Assembly (NCBI RefSeq): GCF_001580025.1
Contig: NZ_LSZO01000183.1
Coordinates: 1-34,796 of the forward strand
Length of the DNA: 34,796 nt
Reading direction: 5' to 3'
Source of the DNA: Ventosimonas gracilis
GTDB lineage: Bacteria > Pseudomonadota > Gammaproteobacteria > Pseudomonadales > Pseudomonadaceae
Under the pieces are notes generated by a model that made no database searches, was not told the origin of the DNA, and was given only the letters and a program-made list of their open reading frames with translations. The position numbers and the translations under genes are program-made. This document shows, in pieces, positions 18,175 through 26,453 of this stretch. Every line of letters starts with the position of its first letter. Positions within the stretch are counted from its first letter, which is position 1.

Positions 18175-18388
18175 AACTATTAACAATGCGGAAACCGACT
18201 TTAATCGTCACTTGGTAATGCCCAACACCACCATCCACGATATGACCGCGTGTATCAATCACCTCAAACCATTCCATCAGATTAAGGCTTTTCGCCGCTT
18301 CAGCCAGCGCGTTTTCAATGGCATCTTCAATACTGGTCTTGGATGAACCTACCAGCTCGATTTTTTTGTAGGTGTGATGGTCGGACAT
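18173..18388 (-). CDS. dodecin (flavin-binding storage protein)
   Basis: Small 71-residue protein of the dodecin family, which assembles as a hollow dodecamer that binds flavins and protects the cell from their photochemistry. It matches along its whole length: the N-terminal HHTYKKIELVGSSKTSIEDAIENAL, the stacking tryptophan in LMEWFEVIDTRGHIVDGG, and the final strand VGHYQVTIKVGFRI. It has its own unit, divergent from trpB. GGGG at about 18393-18396 (minus strand) serves as a ribosome-binding site. Confidence 0.92.
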   Translation of the reverse strand: MSDHHTYKKIELVGSSKTSIEDAIENALAEAAKSLNLMEWFEVIDTRGHIVDGGVGHYQVTIKVGFRIVNS

Positions 18389-18507
18389 AAAAATTCCCCT
18401 GTTCTGGATGTGTTAGGGGGATAAGCCTACACCTCTTGCACGCGGTTTGGCAGCCTGATGGATGCAAAACGCCGCTTTTGCCTTTATCCTTGGCTCTTGC
18501 CGTGACC

Positions 18508-18524
18508 GCCTTGCCAAGCAAGGC
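18508..18524 (+). promoter_or_regulatory. short perfect hairpin before trpB
   Basis: GCCTTGC (18508-18514) and GCAAGGC (18518-18524) close on a 3-nt loop just upstream of the trpB ribosome-binding site AGAGGA. There is no T tract, no leader peptide with tryptophan codons, and no trpI regulator nearby, so a classical attenuator or the Pseudomonas TrpI scheme is not supported. It may influence trpB translation. Confidence 0.4.
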
Positions 18525-18546
18525 AACCCAAGAGGATTTCCCCTGC

Positions 18547-19752
18547 ATGACTTCACTTCGAGCTGGCCCGGATGAACGCGGCCTGTTTGCCGATTTTGGC
18601 GGTCAATATGTGGCCGAAACGCTGATGCCACTGGTGCGCTGGCTGGCCGATGAATACCAAAAAGCCAAGGCCGACAGCGCTTTTGCCGAAGAACTTGGTG
18701 CGCTTTGCCGCGATTTTATCGGCAGACCCAGCCCGCTATATTTTGCCGAAAGGCTTTCTGCGCACTGTGGCGGCGCAAAGATTTATCTAAAGCGCGAAGA
18801 TTTAAACCACACCGGCGCGCACAAAATCAACAACTGCGTCGGCCAGATTTTGCTGGCGCGGCGCATGGGCAAGCGACGCATCATTGCCGAAACCGGTGCG
18901 GGCATGCACGGGGTTGCCGTCGCCACGGTCGCCGCGCGTTTTGGCATGCCGTGCGTGATTTTTATGGGCACCACCGATATTGACCGCCAACAGGCCAATG
19001 TCTTTCGTATGAAGCTGCTCGGCGCTGAGGTGATTCCAGTCACATCCGGCACGGGTACGCTTAAAGACGCGATGAACGAGGCGCTACGCGATTGGGTCAC
19101 TCAGGTTGCCGATACTTTTTATCTGATTGGCTCGGTCGCAGGCCCGCACCCTTATCCGCAGATGGTGCGCGACTTTCAATGCGTGATTGGCAATGAAACA
19201 CGCGAGCAAATACAAGCTAAAGAAGGCCGTCTGCCGGATTCGCTGATTGCTTGTGTCGGTGGCGGCTCCAATGCGATGGGACTGTTCCATCCGTTTTTGG
19301 ATGAGCCTTCGGTACAAATTATCGGTGTAGAAGCGGCTGGACACGGGATTGAAACGGGATTGCATGCGGCTAGCTTAAACGGCGGCTCGCCCGGCGTGCT
19401 GCACGGCAATCGCAGCTTCTTTTTGCAAACAGGCGACGGGCAGATTATCGACGCGCATTCGATTTCTGCCGGTCTCGACTACCCCGGCATTGGCCCGGAA
19501 CACGCTTTTTTGCACCAGATTGGCCGCGCCGAATACAGCGCCGTAACCGATCAAGAAGCGCTGGCGGCGTTTCACCTGTGCTCGCGTCTGGAAGGCATTA
19601 TTCCAGCGCTCGAATCGGCGCACGCGCTGGCCGAAGCCTTTAAGCGAGCGCCCAAGCTGCCCAAGGAGCATCTGATGGTGGTCAATCTGTCCGGCCGTGG
19701 TGACAAAGACATGCAAACCGTGATGCAGCATCTGTCGGAGGCCTCCCAATGA
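18547..19752 (+). CDS. trpB: tryptophan synthase beta chain
   Basis: PLP-dependent subunit that condenses indole with L-serine to form tryptophan. The ATG at 18547 is chosen (401 residues): AGAGGA precedes it by about 10 bases, and homologues start shortly before [19 protein letters not shown]. The PLP lysine is K93 in [11 protein letters not shown], and the phosphate-binding loop is [12 protein letters not shown]. The open frame upstream to 18436 encodes a non-homologous extension and is rejected. The stop overlaps the trpA start (ATGA at 19749-19752), typical of tight coupling of the alpha2beta2 enzyme. Confidence 0.97.
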   Translation: MTSLRAGPDERGLFADFGGQYVAETLMPLVRWLADEYQKAKADSAFAEELGALCRDFIGRPSPLYFAERLSAHCGGAKIYLKREDLNHTGAHKINNCVGQILLARRMGKRRIIAETGAGMHGVAVATVAARFGMPCVIFMGTTDIDRQQANVFRMKLLGAEVIPVTSGTGTLKDAMNEALRDWVTQVADTFYLIGSVAGPHPYPQMVRDFQCVIGNETREQIQAKEGRLPDSLIACVGGGSNAMGLFHPFLDEPSVQIIGVEAAGHGIETGLHAASLNGGSPGVLHGNRSFFLQTGDGQIIDAHSISAGLDYPGIGPEHAFLHQIGRAEYSAVTDQEALAAFHLCSRLEGIIPALESAHALAEAFKRAPKLPKEHLMVVNLSGRGDKDMQTVMQHLSEASQ

Positions 19753-20561
19753 GCCGCCTTACGACAGCCTTTGCGCAGCTTAAGCAGCAAAACCGCGCCG
19801 CGCTGATTACTTTTGTCACCGCGGGCGATCCCAACTACGAGCAGAGCCTTGCCCTGCTCAAAGCACTCCCCGAAGCGGGCGCGGATATTATTGAACTCGG
19901 CATGCCGTTTTCTGACCCGATGGCCGACGGTCCGGCCATTCAACGCGCCAATCTGCGGGCGCTGGCGGGCGGGCAGACGCTTCCCCGCACCTTGCAAATG
20001 GTGCGCGAGTTTCGAGCGGAAAACCAAAAGACACCCCTGGTGCTGATGGGCTATTTCAACCCCATCCACCGCTACGGCGTGCCGACTTTTATCGAACAGG
20101 CCAAAGCCGCTGGGGTCGATGGGCTGATTGTGGTGGATTTACCGGTCGAGCACGACGCGCAGCTCTGCACTCCGGCGCAAGCGGCCGGGTTGGATTTTAT
20201 TCGTCTGTGCACGCCAACTACCGATGAAAACCGCCTGCCGAAAGTGCTTACCGGCAGTTCCGGCTTTATCTACTACATATCAGTCGCGGGCGTAACCGGC
20301 GCGGCCAGTGCCAGCGAGCAGCAGCTCAAGCAAGCGCTATCCAGGCTGCGCCGTCACAGCCGGTTGCCGCTGGCCGTCGGCTTTGGCATTCGCTCGCCGG
20401 AACAAGCCGCGATGGTGGCGCATCTTGCCGATGGCGTGGTGGTGGGTTCTGCCCTGGTGGAAAAAATCGCCGAGGCGGCCTCCCCAGAGCAGGCTACTGC
20501 GGATGTGTTGGCGCTTTGCCGGGAACTTTCTGCGGCGGTACACGAGGCAAGAAACACCTAA
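19749..20561 (+). CDS. trpA: tryptophan synthase alpha chain
   Basis: TIM-barrel subunit that splits indole-3-glycerol phosphate into glyceraldehyde-3-phosphate and indole, which is channelled to TrpB. The 270-residue product shows the catalytic E49 ([13 protein letters not shown]) and D60 (MADGPAIQ), and phosphate-binding elements in [10 protein letters not shown] and [11 protein letters not shown]. It overlaps trpB by 4 bp. A REP-like palindrome lies just downstream, in the gap before infA. Confidence 0.97.
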   Translation: MSRLTTAFAQLKQQNRAALITFVTAGDPNYEQSLALLKALPEAGADIIELGMPFSDPMADGPAIQRANLRALAGGQTLPRTLQMVREFRAENQKTPLVLMGYFNPIHRYGVPTFIEQAKAAGVDGLIVVDLPVEHDAQLCTPAQAAGLDFIRLCTPTTDENRLPKVLTGSSGFIYYISVAGVTGAASASEQQLKQALSRLRRHSRLPLAVGFGIRSPEQAAMVAHLADGVVVGSALVEKIAEAASPEQATADVLALCRELSAAVHEARNT

Positions 20562-20568
20562 ATTCTTA

Positions 20569-20592
20569 CCCTCGCCCGCAAGCGGGCAGAGG
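20569..20592. repeat. REP-like palindrome 2 (trpA-infA gap)
   Basis: CCCTCGCCCGC (20569-20579) and GCGGGCAGAGG (20582-20592) form an imperfect stem with the 2-nt loop AA; the inner 6 bp are perfect. It resembles the repeats at 5912-5935 and 33185-33207. It may also help to end trpBA transcription or stabilise its mRNA. Confidence 0.55.
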
Positions 20593-20701
20593 AGCACAAA
20601 GAGCGCCTTGGCGGCATAGCACAATTCAGGCACAATATACGCCGCTTTTTCGCCTGGCATTTTGCGCCGGGCGTTTTATTGGTATTTCAAAGGATATTTG
20701 C

Positions 20702-20920
20702 ATGTCGAAAGAAGACAGCTTCGAGATGGAAGGCACTGTCGTCGATACATTGCCCAACGCCATGTTCCGTGTGGAACTGGAAAATGGGCACGTGGTCACT
20801 GCGCATATTTCCGGCAAGATGCGCAAAAACTACATTCGCATTTTGACCGGCGATAAAGTGCGCGTTGAATTAACGGCTTATGACTTGGGCAAAGGCCGCA
20901 TTACCTACCGCGCCCGTTGA
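20702..20920 (+). CDS. infA: translation initiation factor IF-1
   Basis: OB-fold protein that occupies the ribosomal A site during initiation. The 72-residue product starts at the ATG at 20702 with AAAGGA upstream and matches IF-1 over its whole length: [57 protein letters not shown] and GRITYR. The convergent neighbour is clpA, the arrangement seen in Pseudomonas relatives. Confidence 0.98.
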   Translation: MSKEDSFEMEGTVVDTLPNAMFRVELENGHVVTAHISGKMRKNYIRILTGDKVRVELTAYDLGKGRITYRAR

Positions 20921-20941
20921 TTGTTCCTGCCAAGTAATAGA

Positions 20942-20965
20942 TGCCCGCCGCTTAACCAGCGGGCA
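20942..20965. terminator. probable terminator between infA and clpA
   Basis: TGCCCGC (20942-20948) pairs with GCGGGCA (20959-20965) over a 10-nt loop, followed by CTTGTTT. The stem is GC-rich but the T run is weak. Its position between convergent genes supports a terminator. Confidence 0.6.
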
Positions 20966-20973
20966 CTTGTTTA

Positions 20974-23256
20974 TCAAGCCGGTTCTGCGGGTTCGGCAGC
21001 AATGGCCTCGTAGCTGAAACGAAGCTCGCCATCCTCGAAATCGATATGCACCATACCGCCTTGCGCGGACAGCTCACCAAACAGGATTTGCTCGGCCAGC
21101 GGGCGCTTGATTTTGTCCTGAATCAACCTTGCCATTGGCCTTGCGCCCATTTGCGCGTCGTAACCTTGTTCCGCCAGCCAATCACGCGCCGTCTCGCTCA
21201 CTTCAAGGCTAACCTGCTTGTCCTCCAACTGCGCCTGCAGTTCAACCAAGAATTTATCCACGATACTTTTAATCACTTCGTGGCTTAGGCGGCCAAACTG
21301 GATAATGGTATCCAGCCGGTTACGAAACTCCGGGGTAAAGCTCTTTTTGATCACCTCCATCGCGTCGCTGGAATGGTCTTGTTGGCTAAAACCAATGGAA
21401 GCACGTGCGGCGGTCTCTGCCCCGGCGTTGGTGGTCATCACCAAAATAATGTTGCGAAAATCCGCCTTGCGCCCGTTATTGTCGGTCAAGGTGCCGTGAT
21501 CCATCACTTGCAGCAGTAGATTAAATACGTCGGGGTGGGCTTTTTCGATTTCATCGAGCAGCAACACGCAATGCGGATTTTTGCTGATCGCTTCGGTCAA
21601 TAATCCGCCTTGGTCGAAGCCAACATAGCCAGGCGGCGCACCAATCAAGCGCGATACCGTGTGCCGCTCCATATATTCGGACATATCAAAACGTATCAGC
21701 TCGATACCAAGAGCCCTGGAGAGCTGCTTGGCGACCTCGGTCTTGCCCACGCCAGTGGGCCCTGCAAACAGGAACGAGCCTACCGGTTTTTCGACCGATT
21801 TAAGCCCGGCACGGGACAGTTTGATCGCCGTTGCCAGCGACTCAATCGCTGCATCCTGACCAAAGACCGTTAATTTTAGGTCACGTTCCAAATTGCGCAG
21901 CAGTTCTTTGTCGGAACTGCTGACGTGTTTTGGTGGAATACGGGCGATTTTGGCGACGATGTCTTCTACCTCTGCCACATCAATAAGCGCCACGCGATTT
22001 TCTTCTGCTTGCAGCCTTTGGTAAGCGCCCGCCTCGTCAATCACGTCAATGGCCTTGTCCGGCATTAGACGGTCATTGATATAGCGTGCAGAAAGCTCAG
22101 CGGCCGCACGCAGCGCTTCATCGCTATAAGCGATCGAGTGATGCTCTTCAAAACGTGATTTCAGGCCACGCAGGATACTGATGGTATCTTCAACCGAAGG
22201 CTCGACAATATCGACTTTTTGAAAGCGCCTTGCCAGTGCGCGGTCTTTTTCGAAAATACCGCGAAATTCTTGAAAAGTAGTCGAACCGATGCAGCGAATT
22301 TCCCCGGATGACAGCAGTGGTTTGAGCAGGTTGGAGGCATCCATCACCCCGCCGGAGGCCGCACCGGCTCCGATAATGGTGTGGATTTCATCGATAAACA
22401 AAATCGCTTGTGGGCGCTTGCGCAGTTCACCGAGCAGGGATTTCAAGCGTTTTTCAAAGTCCCCACGGTATTTGGTACCGGCCAGCAATGCGCCTAAATC
22501 CAGCGCGTAAACCACGCTTTGCGAAAGTATCTGCGGGACTTTACCATCCACAATCTGCTTGGCCAGCCCTTCGGCAATGGCCGTTTTGCCTACACCGGCC
22601 TCACCCACCAACAGGGGATTGTTTTTACGGCGGCGAGCGAGGATTTGTGCGACCCGTTCAACTTCTTGCTCTCGCCCAACCAGCGGGTCTATTCGCCCTT
22701 GCCTGGCCAGTTCATTCAGGTTACTGGTGAAGCTATCCAGCGGATTATTGCTGGTCGCGGCCGTGTCGCCCGCGTGGCTTTCCGTGGTTTCCTCAGCAGG
22801 CGTGCGGCTGTCTTGCCCGGGTACGCGCGATACGCCGTGGGCCACAAAATTGACCACGTCCACACGCGTGACATTTTGCTGCTTGAGTAAAAACACGGCG
22901 TGGCTTTCCTGCTCGGAAAACAGTGCTACCAGAACATTGGCTCCAGTCACTTCACGCTTGCCGGAACTTTGCACATGGAATACCGCCCGCTGCAAAACAC
23001 GCTGAAACCCCAAAGTCGGCTGGGTTTCACGGGTTTGCTCGTGGGCAGGAATAAGCGGCGTAGTGGAGCCGATAAATTCCTGCAAATCCTGCCGCAGCCT
23101 ATCCAGCGAAGCGCCACAGGCACGCAGCACATTAACTGCCGCTTCGTTGCCGAGCAACGCGAGCAGCAGGTGTTCAACGGTCAAAAACTCATGGCGCTTG
23201 TGACGCGCCTCCTTGAACGCCTGATTGAGCGTGACTTCCAGCTCACGGTTCAACAT
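20974..23256 (-). CDS. clpA: ATP-dependent Clp protease ATPase subunit ClpA
   Basis: AAA+ unfoldase that feeds substrates to the ClpP peptidase and recognises N-degrons through ClpS. The 760-residue protein has the Clp N domain (about 1-145), a first AAA+ module with Walker A GEAGVGKT near residues 218-225, and a second with [13 protein letters not shown]. The ClpP-docking tripeptide is IGF (in [21 protein letters not shown]) instead of the IGL of E. coli; IGF is common in Pseudomonas-type ClpA. clpS lies 49 bp upstream. ClpP is not encoded in the window. Confidence 0.97.
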   Translation of the reverse strand: MLNRELEVTLNQAFKEARHKRHEFLTVEHLLLALLGNEAAVNVLRACGASLDRLRQDLQEFIGSTTPLIPAHEQTRETQPTLGFQRVLQRAVFHVQSSGKREVTGANVLVALFSEQESHAVFLLKQQNVTRVDVVNFVAHGVSRVPGQDSRTPAEETTESHAGDTAATSNNPLDSFTSNLNELARQGRIDPLVGREQEVERVAQILARRRKNNPLLVGEAGVGKTAIAEGLAKQIVDGKVPQILSQSVVYALDLGALLAGTKYRGDFEKRLKSLLGELRKRPQAILFIDEIHTIIGAGAASGGVMDASNLLKPLLSSGEIRCIGSTTFQEFRGIFEKDRALARRFQKVDIVEPSVEDTISILRGLKSRFEEHHSIAYSDEALRAAAELSARYINDRLMPDKAIDVIDEAGAYQRLQAEENRVALIDVAEVEDIVAKIARIPPKHVSSSDKELLRNLERDLKLTVFGQDAAIESLATAIKLSRAGLKSVEKPVGSFLFAGPTGVGKTEVAKQLSRALGIELIRFDMSEYMERHTVSRLIGAPPGYVGFDQGGLLTEAISKNPHCVLLLDEIEKAHPDVFNLLLQVMDHGTLTDNNGRKADFRNIILVMTTNAGAETAARASIGFSQQDHSSDAMEVIKKSFTPEFRNRLDTIIQFGRLSHEVIKSIVDKFLVELQAQLEDKQVSLEVSETARDWLAEQGYDAQMGARPMARLIQDKIKRPLAEQILFGELSAQGGMVHIDFEDGELRFSYEAIAAEPAEPA

Positions 23257-23305
23257 GGCTCGTTACTCCGCTTATCCAAAAATAGTGCACCGATGGCGAT
23301 TGCCA

Positions 23306-23650
23306 TCAGTCGTCTGGCTCTACCTCACAGAGTAGCGGATGCTGGCTATCCTGCGCAAAATCATTGACCTGCATGGCCTTGGTTTCAGCAATATCGCGGG
23401 GAAATATGCCGCACACGGCGCTACCTTCAAGATGCACTTTGAGCATGACCTGAGTGGCCAACTCACGGTTCATGGCAAAGAACCTCTCCAATACTTCTAC
23501 CACAAATTCCATCGGTGTGTAGTCATCATTGAGCAAAACCACCTTGTACAGCCGCGGCGTCTGAAGTTTTGGTCGCGCCTCAGCAATGGCGAGATGGCCG
23601 CCTTCGTCATCATCCACAGGACGGGAATCCTGATAAAAAATACCTTTCAT
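23306..23650 (-). CDS. clpS: ATP-dependent Clp protease adaptor ClpS
   Basis: Adaptor that binds N-terminal destabilising residues and delivers the proteins to ClpAP. The 114-residue product has a disordered N-terminal arm (about 1-33) followed by the ClpS core: [24 protein letters not shown], with the NDD segment that contacts the N-degron amino group, then [27 protein letters not shown]. It is transcribed with clpA and divergent from cspD. Confidence 0.97.
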   Translation of the reverse strand: MKGIFYQDSRPVDDDEGGHLAIAEARPKLQTPRLYKVVLLNDDYTPMEFVVEVLERFFAMNRELATQVMLKVHLEGSAVCGIFPRDIAETKAMQVNDFAQDSQHPLLCEVEPDD

Positions 23651-23825
23651 ATGCCGTATGTCTTTAATTTAACTAAAAAGTTGCTGTTCGAGGCGAACTA
23701 TTGAGCCGCACATTTGTCCCATGATGCAAGCAAACCACCATTGATGTGGAGCACCGGTCTGCCATAAAAAAATTGTTGCAATACGTAAAGCTGCAGCTAG
23801 GATAGATAAGGGGCTCACCCGAAAG

Positions 23826-23840
23826 TGGGTACAGTACCCA
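23826..23840. promoter_or_regulatory. palindrome in the cspD upstream region
   Basis: TGGGTA-CAG-TACCCA is a perfect inverted repeat with 6-bp arms, in the 249-bp gap between divergent clpS and cspD. It could be an operator or a leader hairpin of the cold-shock-type gene. No convincing -35/-10 pair is assigned in this gap. Confidence 0.35.
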
Positions 23841-23865
23841 TTATTTGCTGAAAAACGGATGATAC

Positions 23866-23883
23866 GCCCCAAATGGGGCTTTT
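23866..23883 (+). promoter_or_regulatory. terminator-like hairpin in the cspD leader
   Basis: GCCCC (23866-23870) and GGGGC (23875-23879) close on AAAT and are followed by TTTT, only 16 bases before the cspD ATG. It looks like a weak intrinsic terminator or leader hairpin next to the ribosome-binding site GAGGGGAAG, and might control cspD expression. Confidence 0.4.
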
Positions 23884-23899
23884 GCAGAGGGGAAGCGAT

Positions 23900-24187
23900 A
23901 TGTACAGTGGCAAAGTCAAGTGGTTCAACAATGCCAAGGGTTACGGATTTATCCTCGCCGATGGGCGCGAAGAGGATTTGTTCGCGCACTATTCTGCCAT
24001 TCAGATGAGTGGTTACAGAAGCCTCAAGGCGGGGCAGGCAGTATGTTTTGAAATTGTGCATGGCCCCAAAGGCTTGCACGCAGTTAATATTTCCAGCGTG
24101 TCCGCCGATGTGCCTGCCAGCAATGCAAGTGAAACTGCGCAAAGCGCCCCAGTGAAATTCCACGAGGGCGTCGAAGCAACTACCTAA
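23900..24187 (+). CDS. cspD: cold-shock-domain protein CspD
   Basis: Single-stranded nucleic-acid-binding protein of the CspD group; in E. coli CspD is induced in stationary phase and inhibits DNA replication. The ATG at 23900 follows GAGGGGAAG and gives 95 residues. The cold-shock domain spans about 1-68, with WFNNAKGYGFI (RNP1) and DLFAHYSAI (RNP2) and the ending GPKGLHAVNI. The roughly 25-residue Ser/Ala-rich tail is typical of CspD and not of CspA-type proteins. The position next to clpS also matches cspD. Confidence 0.93.
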   Translation: MYSGKVKWFNNAKGYGFILADGREEDLFAHYSAIQMSGYRSLKAGQAVCFEIVHGPKGLHAVNISSVSADVPASNASETAQSAPVKFHEGVEATT

Positions 24188-24193
24188 TTGCAT

Positions 24194-24230
24194 AGCCCCT
24201 TGATTTCTCTTTAAGAGCAATCAAGGGGCT
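24194..24230. terminator. bidirectional terminator between cspD and icd
   Basis: AGCCCCTTGAT (24194-24204) pairs with ATCAAGGGGCT (24220-24230), an 11-bp perfect stem whose loop contains an inner CTCT/AGAG stem. It lies between convergent cspD and icd. The T tract is short, so efficiency is uncertain. Confidence 0.7.
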
Positions 24231-24248
24231 TGCTGTCATACCCGTCTT

Positions 24249-25505
24249 TTACATATGCGCAATCAGCGCATCGCCAAAGCCAGAACAAGACAGCAGTTTC
24301 GCGCCATCCATCAGTCTTTCAAAATCATAGGTCACGGTTTTTGCCGCAATGGCACCGTTGGTGCCTTTGATAATCAGCTCTGCGGCTTCAGTCCAGCCCA
24401 TGTGACGCAGCATCATTTCTGCTGAAAGAATCACTGAACCGGGGTTGACCTTGTCCAATCCGGCATACTTAGGCGCAGTACCGTGGGTGGCCTCAAACAT
24501 GGCGATGTTGTCGGATAGATTCGCGCCAGGCGCAATGCCGATACCGCCGACTTCTGCCGCCAAAGCATCGGACAGGTAGTCGCCGTTAAGGTTAAGCGTG
24601 GCAATCACGTCGTATTCCGCCGGACGCAGCAAGATTTGTTGCAGCATGGCATCGGCAATCACGTCTTTAACCACAATGGTTTTGCCGGTTTTGGGATTTT
24701 TAAACTGCATCCACGGGCCGCCGTCTAAAAGCTCGGCGCCAAACTCGTCACGTGCGAGTTCATAGCCCCACTCTTTAAACGCGCCTTCGGTGAACTTCAT
24801 GATATTGCCCTTATGCACCAAGGTCACGGAACTGCGGTCGTTGTCTACCGCATATTGCAGCGCTTTGCGCACCAAGCGCTTGGTACCTGCCTCAGAAACC
24901 GGCTTAATGCCAATGCCGCAGCCTTCGGTAAAGCGGATTTTGGTGACGCCCATTTCTTCGGTCAAAAACTTGATCAGCTTCTGCGCTTCCTTGGAACCGG
25001 CCTTCCACTCCACTCCGGCATAAATATCCTCGGAATTTTCGCGGAAAATCACCATATCCACATCGCCGGGTTTTTTTACCGGACTGGGTACGCCTGCAAA
25101 CCAACGCACTGGACGCTGGCAAACGTACAGGTCAAGCTCTTGGCGCAGCGCCACGTTGAGCGAGCGAATGCCGCCGCCAACCGGCGTGGTCAGCGGCCCT
25201 TTGATGGAAACCACATAGTCGCGCACGGCTTCAAGTGTCTCGCGCGGCAGCCAAGTGTCCTGGTCATACACGCGGGTGGCTTTCTCGCCCGCGTAGACTT
25301 CCATCCAGGCGATTTTGCGCTCGCCTTGGTAGGCTTTTTCCACAGCGGCATCGACCACTTTAATCATCACTGGACTGATGTCCGCACCGATGCCATCGCC
25401 TTCGATAAAGGGAATGATGGGGTTATTCGGCACGTTCAAGGACATGTCCGCATTGACGGTGATTTTGTCACCATTCGTTGGTACCTTAATTTTTTGGTAT
25501 CCCAT
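24249..25505 (-). CDS. icd: isocitrate dehydrogenase [NADP+]
   Basis: TCA-cycle enzyme that oxidatively decarboxylates isocitrate to 2-oxoglutarate. The 418-residue product matches the E. coli type in length. Features are [13 protein letters not shown] near residue 33, S115 in [14 protein letters not shown] (equivalent to Ser113, the AceK phosphorylation site), and NLNGDYLSD. The [11 protein letters not shown] motif carries the Lys-Tyr pair associated with NADP specificity. It is monocistronic, between cspD and elbB. An NADP-dependent enzyme of this form usually implies AceK control; aceK is not visible here. Confidence 0.98.
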   Translation of the reverse strand: MGYQKIKVPTNGDKITVNADMSLNVPNNPIIPFIEGDGIGADISPVMIKVVDAAVEKAYQGERKIAWMEVYAGEKATRVYDQDTWLPRETLEAVRDYVVSIKGPLTTPVGGGIRSLNVALRQELDLYVCQRPVRWFAGVPSPVKKPGDVDMVIFRENSEDIYAGVEWKAGSKEAQKLIKFLTEEMGVTKIRFTEGCGIGIKPVSEAGTKRLVRKALQYAVDNDRSSVTLVHKGNIMKFTEGAFKEWGYELARDEFGAELLDGGPWMQFKNPKTGKTIVVKDVIADAMLQQILLRPAEYDVIATLNLNGDYLSDALAAEVGGIGIAPGANLSDNIAMFEATHGTAPKYAGLDKVNPGSVILSAEMMLRHMGWTEAAELIIKGTNGAIAAKTVTYDFERLMDGAKLLSCSGFGDALIAHM

Positions 25506-25546
25506 GCTGCTGCTCCACTTAGTCCACTTAGGTTGTTACCCGATAA

Positions 25547-25566
25547 TTTGACGTCAGTTTGTCAAA
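25547..25566 (-). promoter_or_regulatory. dyad and possible -35 box upstream of icd
   Basis: TTTGAC (25547-25552) and GTCAAA (25561-25566) are perfect inverted arms. On the minus strand the outer arm gives TTGACA, a consensus -35 hexamer, 55 bp before the icd start, but I see no matching -10 at 16-18 bp. It may be an operator over the promoter. Confidence 0.3.
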
Positions 25567-25635
25567 GCCGTCTATTTTTGGGGTTTTACCGTGGAAAGTC
25601 ACGCCTTTTCCACTTTTTCAAGTGCTTAAGAGCGC

Positions 25636-26301
25636 TTATTGCCGGTGCCCTGCCAGCTCCAGCACTTTATCGACCAGCTTGTTAATGCCTTCTGCCGCTT
25701 CACTGATGGAATTGGCCAGCATATAGGCGGGGGTGCTGACTAAATTGTGCTGCGCATCATAGACAATATCACCTACCGGGCAGGGTTGATGTTTGGCACC
25801 CATTTTTTCCAAGGCGGCGGCGGTATTTTCATCATTGCCAATGGTACAAATAACGTCTTTGCCATAAATAGCGGCGGCCAGGGTGGGTGAAATGCAGATT
25901 AAACCAATGGGTTTACCGGCTTTTGCAAAACTCTGCGCAAAGGCCAGTACATCGGCTTGCACTTGCATATCCGCTCCGGCGCTTGCAAAGCTGGACAGGT
26001 TCTTAGCCGCACCAAAACCGCCTGGCACGATCAGCGCGTCCAATGTTGAACTATTGGCTTCGTTTAATCCTTTAATATCGCCGCGGGCAATGCGTGCTGA
26101 TTCTTCCAGTACATTACGGCTTTGTGCCATCGGCTGGCCGGTTAAATGGTTAATGACTTCGGTTTGCGCAATATTCGGCGCAAAACATTGCGCCTGCGCC
26201 CCGCGCCCGCTTAAGCGCAATAAGGTAATGACCGCTTCGTGAATTTCACTGCCATCAAACACGCCACAACCCGACAGCAGCACCGCTATTTTCTTGCTCA
26301 T
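25636..26301 (-). CDS. elbB: isoprenoid biosynthesis glyoxalase ElbB
   Basis: DJ-1/PfpI-superfamily protein; the E. coli homologue (ElbB/YhbL) has glyoxalase activity and has been linked to isoprenoid and lycopene yields. The ATG at 26301 (221 residues) is chosen because AAGGAGAGAG lies just upstream and homologues start (M)SKKIAVLLSGCGVFDGSEIHEA. PGGFGAAKNLSSFA, PIGLICISPT with the nucleophile-elbow cysteine, and TPAYMLANSISEAAEGI match along the whole length. The 13-residue extension to 26340 is rejected. Physiological role is uncertain. Confidence 0.93.
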   Translation of the reverse strand: MSKKIAVLLSGCGVFDGSEIHEAVITLLRLSGRGAQAQCFAPNIAQTEVINHLTGQPMAQSRNVLEESARIARGDIKGLNEANSSTLDALIVPGGFGAAKNLSSFASAGADMQVQADVLAFAQSFAKAGKPIGLICISPTLAAAIYGKDVICTIGNDENTAAALEKMGAKHQPCPVGDIVYDAQHNLVSTPAYMLANSISEAAEGINKLVDKVLELAGHRQ

Positions 26302-26453
26302 GACACTCTCTCCTTGAATAAGTAATGTACAGCGCACCATCTGAGCCTTTAACTGCGCGAAAGGTCAAGCCCTGTTGCCGGTTTTTCGCCAACCCCGCCG
26401 CAGCTTTCGGCTAAAATAGCTGCCCTCGCCTTCCCTGTTGCTTTGAGGCTGCC

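Noticed and set aside
18436-18546. Upstream in-frame extension of trpB
   Set aside because: It has no similarity to TrpB, contains the leader hairpin, and a better ribosome-binding site precedes the ATG at 18547.
20974-21100. IGF in place of IGL in ClpA as a defect in ClpP docking
   Set aside because: IGF is a normal variant in Pseudomonas-type ClpA and is not evidence of loss of function.
26302-26340. 13-residue N-terminal extension of ElbB
   Set aside because: The internal ATG at 26301 has a near-perfect Shine-Dalgarno sequence and matches the start of homologues.
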